Assembly (NCBI RefSeq): GCF_008728515.1
Contig: NC_044979.1
Location: 167,818,037-167,882,036 of the forward strand
Length of the DNA: 64,000 nucleotides
DNA from: Papio anubis
Lineage: Eukaryota; Chordata; Mammalia; Primates; Cercopithecidae
Reading direction: 5' to 3'
This document shows positions 58,306-64,000 of this stretch, piece after piece. The notes under the pieces were generated by a model, which saw only the letters and a list, made by a program, of their open reading frames with translations, searched no databases and was not told the origin of the DNA. Positions within the stretch are counted from its first letter, which is position 1; the number at the start of each line of letters is the position of its first letter. The position numbers were made by a program, and so were the translations under genes.

Positions 58306-58639
58306 CCCAGAGCTAAAAGATGAATCTTCACATTGGAAGAGCATACTAATTTCATGGCACAAGAAATGAAATAATCTCACACCGAGGCTTAACATTGTAA
58401 ATTATCAGAACCCCAACCTTAAGAGAAATTTCTAAAAGTTTCAGAGAAGAGGGAAAAGGTAAAAGAATCAGATCACATTAGACTTCTCATCAGCAACCTG
58501 ACTTCAGAAGCCAGAAAGCTCAAAGTTCAGTGGGCAGATGATTTTCAGACTAGAGTTATATGCCCATTCCAATCATGATCCAGGTATAATTGACATTTTC
58601 AGATGTAACGGAGCTTGAAAATTTTATCTTTTACATCGC

Positions 58640-58946
58640 TGTTTTTTTTTTTTTTTTTTTTTTTTTTGAAGAGTCTTGCTCTGTCACCCAGGCTGGAGTG
58701 CAATGGCGTGATCTCAGCTCCCTGCCACCTCTACCTCCTGGTTTCAAGTGATTCTCCTGCCTCAGCCTCCCAAGTAGCTGGGATTACAGGTGTCTGCCAC
58801 TATGTCCAGCTTATTTTTGTATTTTTAGTAGAGACAGGGTTTCACCAGGTTGGCCAGGCTGGTTTCGAACTCCTGACCTCAGGCGATCCACCCGCCTTGG
58901 CCTCCCAAAGTGTTGGGATTACAGGTGTGAGCCACCACACCTGGCC
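58640..58946 (-). mobile_element. Alu (AluS-like)
   Basis: Complete dimer with T27 tail complement. Confidence 0.95.
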
Positions 58947-59250
58947 ACATAGCTTTTCTTATTTGAACATATGCTACAACAAGAAATGTAGAAAGATAGG
59001 TCACTATAAAAGAAAAGCAAATATTTAATATATGAAAAGATTCTCTGCCATGCTCATTTTTAAACTACACTAAAAACCAATAGCTCACCTGTCACTTTGA
59101 TAAAATCCAGAAGTTTGACAACATAATCTGTTGTCCATATTATTGCCCAAGAAAACAGGCACTTTCATACATTGTTGATAGAAATGCAAGATATTATAAC
59201 CTCTATGGAAAGGAATTCGGCAATATCTAACACCATTGCATACATATGTA

Positions 59251-59251
<1 letters not shown>

Positions 59252-59313
<62 letters not shown>
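59252..59313. repeat. (TC)n(AC)n microsatellite
   Basis: TC repeats pass directly into about 21 AC units. Confidence 0.95.
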
Positions 59314-59315
<2 letters not shown>

Positions 59316-59524
59316 CTACCTCAGATCTAGGAATTGATTCCAAAAGTACATTCGCAAAAATATTGTAAAACATGAACACAAGACATTGGAGCACTACTTG
59401 AAATAGTGTAGTAGTGGTAGTACAGCCACACAATGGGAGCATTACATACCTGTGAAAAAGAGAGAGGCTTATCTCTACATGCCATGGAGGGAACACCAGA
59501 ATAAACAGTTAAGTGAAAAAAGGC

Positions 59525-59828
59525 AGGCTGGGTGCAGTGGCTTACGCCGGTAATCTTAGCACTTTGGGAGGCCAAGGCGGGGGGGATTACTTGGGTCCAG
59601 TAGTTCGACACCAGCCTGGGTGACATGGCAAGACCCTGTCTCTACTAAAAATACAGTAAAAGTTAGCTGGGCATGGTGGCACATGCCTGTAGTCTCAGCT
59701 ACTCAGGAGGCTGAGGTGGGAGGATTACTTGAGCTTAGGAGTCAGAGGTTACAGGGAGCCAAGATGGCGCCACTGCACTGCAGCCTGCACAACAGAGCAA
59801 GACCCTGTCTCAAAAAAATAAAACAATG
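59525..59828 (+). mobile_element. Alu (AluS/J-like)
   Basis: Complete dimer with moderate divergence and a TCAAAAAAATAAAACAAT tail. Confidence 0.93.
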
Positions 59829-60360
59829 TTTTTTTTAAAATGTAATTTGCTAATGGACATCTAAAAAAAGGTAGAGGGAAGACATTAATATACATACATA
59901 TTTACTTATATTTTTAAAAATTGAAGGATATACCAAAATTTTTTTTTAAAAAGTGCTTACTTAGCTGAGAGTAACAGAAACACAGAGGAGGAATAGGAAC
60001 TGTGGATCCACAAGTGTACCTTGTCTTGTGTATTTGACTTTGGAATCATGTAACTATTTGACATAATTATAAAACAAAATCTTTTTTAAAAAAGTGATCT
60101 CTAAATATGTAGATATCGAATATATCTAAGTGGATGGCATAGCTGCATGGAGAAGAACTATTTTGAGTAATTTTAAAACACGAACTTGAGTATATATATC
60201 TCATGAGATATGCCCTAAGTACCAAAATAAATAAATAAATTTCTGCCATCTCTCTCCCAAAAAGATTTAAACCATTTTTAGTAAGCATGTTGTTGTTGTT
60301 AGAATTGATATTATTAGATGCAAAAAATAAAATAAAATACTGACAAATATACCTAACCAA

Positions 60361-61687
60361 AAAGGTGAAAGACCTCTACAAGGAAAACTACAGAACACTG
60401 CTGAAAGAAATCACAGCTGACACAAACAAATGAAAACACATCCCACGCTCATGGATGGGTAGAATCGATATTGTCAAAATGACCATACTGCCAAAAGCAA
60501 TCTACAAATTCAATGCAATTCCCATCAAAATACCACCATCATTCTTCACAGAACTAGAAAAAACAATCCTAAAATTCATATCAAACCAAAAAAGAGCCCA
60601 CATAGCCAAAGCAAGACTAAGCAAAAAGAACAAATGTGGAGGCATCAAATTGCCTGATTTCAAACTATATTATAGGGCCATAATTGCCAAAACAGCATGG
60701 TACTGGTATAAAAATAGGCACATAGACTAATGGAACAGAATAGGGAACCCAGAAATAAACCCAAATACTTACAGTCAACTGATCTTTGACAAAGCAAACA
60801 AAAACATAAAGTGGGGAAAGGACACCCTATTCAACAAATGATGCTGGGATAACTGGCAAACCACATGTAAAAGAATTAAACTGGATCCTCATCTCTCACC
60901 TTATACAAAAATCAACTCAAGATGGATTAAGGACTTACATCTAAGACCTGAAACTTTAAAAATTCTAGAAGATAACATCGGAAAAACCCTTCTAGACATT
61001 GGCCTAGGCAAAGATTTCATATCCAAGAACCCAAAAGCAAATGTAACAAATACAACGATAAATAGGTGGGACTTAATTAAACTAAAGAGCTTTTGCACGA
61101 CTAAAGGAACAGTCAGCAGAATAAACAGACAATCCACAGAGTGGGAGAAAATCTTCACAACCTATACATCTGACGTGGGACTAATATCCAGAATCTACAA
61201 AGAACTCAAATCAGCAAGCAAAAAACAATCCCATCAAAAAGTGGGCAAGGACATAAATAGACAATTATTAAAAGAAGATATACAAATAGCCAACAAACAT
61301 ATGAAAAATGCTCAACATCACTAATGATTAGGGAAATGTAAATCAAAACCACAATGCAATACCACCTTACCCCTACAAGAATGGCCATAATCAAAAAATC
61401 AAAAAATAGCAGATGTTGGTGTGGATGCAGTGAACAGGGAACACTTCTACACTGCTGGTGGGAATGTAAACTAGTACAATCACTATGGAAAACAGTGTGG
61501 AGATTCCTTAAAGAACTAAAACCATTTGATCCAGCAATCCCACTACTGGGTATCTATCAAGAGGAAAATAAGTCGTTATATGAAAAAGATAGTTGCACAC
61601 GCAGGTGTATAGCAGCACAATAGCAATTGCAAAAATGTGAAACCAGCCCAAATGCCCATCAATCAATGAGTGGATAAAGAAACTATG

Positions 61688-61731
<44 letters not shown>

Positions 61732-62088
61732 CATGGAATACTACTCAGCCACAAAAAGGCATTTGCAGCAACCTGGATTGGATTGGAGACTATTATTCTA
61801 AGTGAAGTAACTCAGGAATGGAAAACCAAACATCATATGTTCTCACTCATAAGTGGGAGCTAAGCTATGAGGATACAAAGGCATAAAAATGATACAGTGG
61901 ATTTTGGGGACTCAGGGGGAAAGGGCGGGAAGGGGGTGAGGAATGAAAGACCACAAATTGGGTTCACTGTATACTGCTCAAGTGATAGGTGCACCAAAAT
62001 CTCACAAATCACCACTAAAGAACTTACTCATGTAAGCAAATACCACCTGTTCCCCAAAAACCTATGGAAATAAAAAGGTTTTGAAAAA
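60361..62088 (+). mobile_element. L1 3' end (L1PB/L1MA-like)
   Basis: ORF2 C-terminal text is partly open (60455-60730, with FNAIPIKIPPSFFTELEKTI) and later broken (61354-61623, HCWWECKLVQSLWKTVW). The 3' UTR ends CACCTGTTCCCCAAAAACCT, then ATGGAAATAAAAAGG. A (TA)n(CA)n repeat sits at 61690-61731. Inactive. Confidence 0.9.
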
Positions 62089-62089
62089 A

Positions 62090-62468
62090 AGAACAGAAAT
62101 GATAAATTATTCCAAAGACAAAATAGAATCGATATTGGTATTCTGAGGTTGTTTGTGTGTACATTGTATATTGAGTAATTATGTTAGTCTTGTTGGGAAT
62201 GTAATTTTACATTTTGGAGAAAGAGATATAGCTAAGAAAGATAAGGTTAAGTAAAAACTCCATGCTTGTGATTTTGCAGTGGAAGCATCAGTATGAACTC
62301 ATGCTATTTTGTATCTCAAAAAATAAATATTTCCTAGCTCTCTATATTGAATAGGTCTAAACATTATAACCAACCCAGTAGCAACAAGTGCACCTATCAT
62401 CTAGACAGTGATAGCTAAATACTATTTTCTGCTAAGAACTGGGATTCCTTCGAGAAATGACTGAATTC
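62090..62468. other. Intergenic, nothing recognised
   Basis: No feature recognised. Confidence 0.5.
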
Positions 62469-62474
62469 AAGGTT

Positions 62475-62695
62475 CGCAGGGGTATCCAATCTTTTGGCTT
62501 TCCTGGGCCACACTGGAAGAAGAGTAATTGTCTTGGGCTACACATAAAATACACAAATAGTAACAATAGCTGATGAGCTTTAAAAAAAATGCAAAGGAAT
62601 CTCATAATGTTTTAAGGAACTTTATGAATTTGTATTGAGCCACACTCAAAGCCATCCTGGGCCACATGTGGCCCATGACAAGCTTGTTCTAGGAC
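62475..62695 (+). mobile_element. MER30-like hAT DNA transposon
   Basis: CAGGGGTATCCAATCTTTTG at the start, GGGCTACACATAAAATACAC and TAGCTGATGAGCTTTAAAAA inside, and GTGGCCCATGACAAGCTTG at the end; about 220 bp, close to the MER30 length. It has no transposase. Confidence 0.75.
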
Positions 62696-62742
62696 AAGAA
62701 ACGTACAAAATGTACATAGATTTAAGTTCAAAAATGCATCTC

Positions 62743-62746
62743 TCTC

Positions 62747-62790
<44 letters not shown>

Positions 62791-62804
62791 CACACACACA
62801 CACA
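62743..62804. repeat. (TA)n(TG)n(TA)n(CA)n palindromic microsatellite
   Basis: A TG run followed by TATATATA and a CA run, so the two halves are complementary. Confidence 0.93.
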
Positions 62805-63103
62805 TTTTTTTTTGAGACAGAGTCTCACTCCATTACCCAATGTGGAGTGCAGTGGCACGATCTTGGCTCACAGCAACCTTCACCTCTTGGGTTCAAGCAA
62901 TTCTCCTGCCTCAGCCTCCTGAGTAGCTGGGACTGACTACAGGTGTGTGCAACCATGCTCGACTAATTTTTGTATTATTTTAGTAGAAACAGGGTTTCAC
63001 CCTGTTGGCCAGGCTGGTCTCAAACTTCTGGCCTCAAGTGATCCTTCCGCCTTGGCCTCCCAAAGTGCTGGCATTAGAGGCATGAGTCACCATGCCCAGC
63101 CCC
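62805..63103 (-). mobile_element. Alu (AluS-like)
   Basis: Complete dimer; its T-rich end abuts the microsatellite. Confidence 0.94.
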
Positions 63104-63254
63104 CGAAATGTATAATAATTTTTTTAAGCTTCTTATTATTTACTGTTGGAAGACTCTAGACAGGGATAAATAGGTGTAGCATAAAAGACTTTCAGGGCAG
63201 TGAAACTACTTTGTATGATACAATAATGGTGGATACATGTTATTATATATTTTC

Positions 63255-63480
63255 CCAAACCCATAGAATATACAACAACAGTGAACCCTAATGTAAACTA
63301 TGGACTCTGGGTGATAGTGATGTGTCATTGTTGGTTCATCAGTTGTAACAAATGTACCACTCTGAGGCAGCATGTGGATAATGGGGAGGCTATGCAGGTG
63401 TGTGGGCTGGAGGTATATAGAAAATCTGTCCCTTTTTCTCAATTTTGCTATGAACATAAAACCGCTTTTTTTTTTATAAA
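63255..63480 (+). mobile_element. L1M 3' end relic
   Basis: AGTGAACCCTAATGTAAACT, GGACTCTGGGTGATAGTGAT, GTAACAAATGTACCACTCTG and CTCAATTTTGCTATGAACAT in L1M 3' UTR order. Confidence 0.8.
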
Positions 63481-63739
63481 AAAAAAAAGGTTTATTAGAC
63501 AGAGAGAGAGTAAGAATAGGAAGGAGAAGACATCTGTAAATTTAACAAGACTTCAGAGACACATCTCCCATCAAGCAATTGCAAAACATGGCCCTTACTT
63601 GCTCCCAATTTGAGCAAATTAACTATAAAAAAAATTATGAGACAAAGAAAATGTGAACATTGACTAGATATTTGATTCAATTAAATAATATTCAGGTGGG
63701 ATAATATGGTTTTCTTTAAAAAAAAAAACCCTCCTGCAG

Positions 63740-63990
63740 AGATACATCCAGAAATATTTGCAGATGAAATGATATATTTTGAATTTGCTTCACAGTAACC
63801 CAGGGTTGGAGACGTGCGTAGGGTTACAGATGAAACTAAATTGGCCTTGGCCATGACTTGATAAAAACTGTTCAAGTTGAGTGATGGTTACATGGGAATT
63901 AATTATGCTTTCTCACTGCTTTTGCAAATGTTGAAATTATCTATGACAAAAACTGACTTTTTAACAAAGTTATGCAAATTTTGCAAGTAC
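63740..63990 (+). mobile_element. L1M 3' end relic
   Basis: GATGAAACTAAATTGGCCTT, GAGTGATGGTTACATGGGAA and GTTGAAATTATCTATGACAA match another old L1 3' UTR. Confidence 0.65.
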
Positions 63991-64000
63991 TCTGATATAT

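Larger units (their letters stand above)
57420..60355 (+). mobile_element. L1M/HAL1-like block broken by three Alus and an AC repeat
   Basis: Old LINE text can be followed in pieces: 57.55-57.84, 58.30-58.64 (ACATTAGACTTCTCATCAGC, GACTTCAGAAGCCAGAAAGC), 59.04-59.52 (TATGGAAAGGAATTCGGCAA, ATCTAGGAATTGATTCCAAA) and 59.83-60.35. The subfamily split is uncertain; more than one element may be involved. Confidence 0.55.

Noticed and set aside
58615..59028. 137-codon ORF
   Set aside because: Translated Alu plus flanking old LINE sequence.
49900..64000. First exons of MRAP, which follows MIS18A in human
   Set aside because: The position is plausible but I see no MRAP coding sequence; non-coding exons cannot be recognised by eye.

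Overview
This is a primate nuclear genomic window. Alu, L1, MIR/L2 and MaLR LTR repeats are dense on both strands, the ORFs are short and stop-riddled, and there is one CpG island and one spliced protein gene. Several Alus carry AluY-type diagnostic bases, which points to an Old World monkey or ape. The gene's protein differs at about ten positions from the human sequence as I remember it, so I favour a non-human catarrhine, but the species is not settled.

The only protein gene I can support is MIS18A on the minus strand, spanning 49690 down to 40070. Five coding exons (49690-49360, 45898-45832, 41577-41455, 40834-40738, 40150-40070) join in frame with GT/AG introns and encode 232 residues. 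MIS18A is the zinc-binding Yippee/Mis18-domain subunit of the Mis18 complex, which licenses centromeres for CENP-A loading by HJURP. Its promoter is a CpG island at about 49.15-49.89 kb with a palindromic NRF1 site and a GC box. The 3' UTR probably runs to about 39.24 kb and contains an Alu fragment with a 29-base homopolymer.

Layout. 1-4.6 kb: L1 3' end followed by an older L1 broken by an Alu. 6.2-8.8 kb: an old L1 broken by two Alus and by an AT-rich, partly foldback tandem array. 10-25 kb: ancient LTRs (MST/THE1 and MLT1 types), an L1, Alus, MIR/L2 relics and unrecognised intergenic DNA, with small local duplications at 15.7, 22.4 and 25.8 kb. 26-39 kb: Alus, MIRs and intergenic DNA. 39-50 kb: MIS18A. 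50-64 kb: Alus, MLT1/MST LTRs, a broken L1M/HAL1-like block, an L1PB/L1MA-like 3' end, simple repeats and a MER30-like DNA transposon. In human 21q22.11, MIS18A lies between HUNK and MRAP; neither is recognised here.

I found no prokaryotic-type gene system, CRISPR array, rRNA or tRNA, and no convincing new biological system. The best unusual signals are structural: the foldback AT array in the L1 at 7.77-8.48 kb, the CpG-bearing 22-bp repeat beside a perfect hairpin at 15.69-15.77 kb, the perfect hairpin at 38.91 kb, and Alu-derived sequence in the 3' UTR and next to the exon 4 acceptor of MIS18A. Repeat subfamily names are by eye and approximate.
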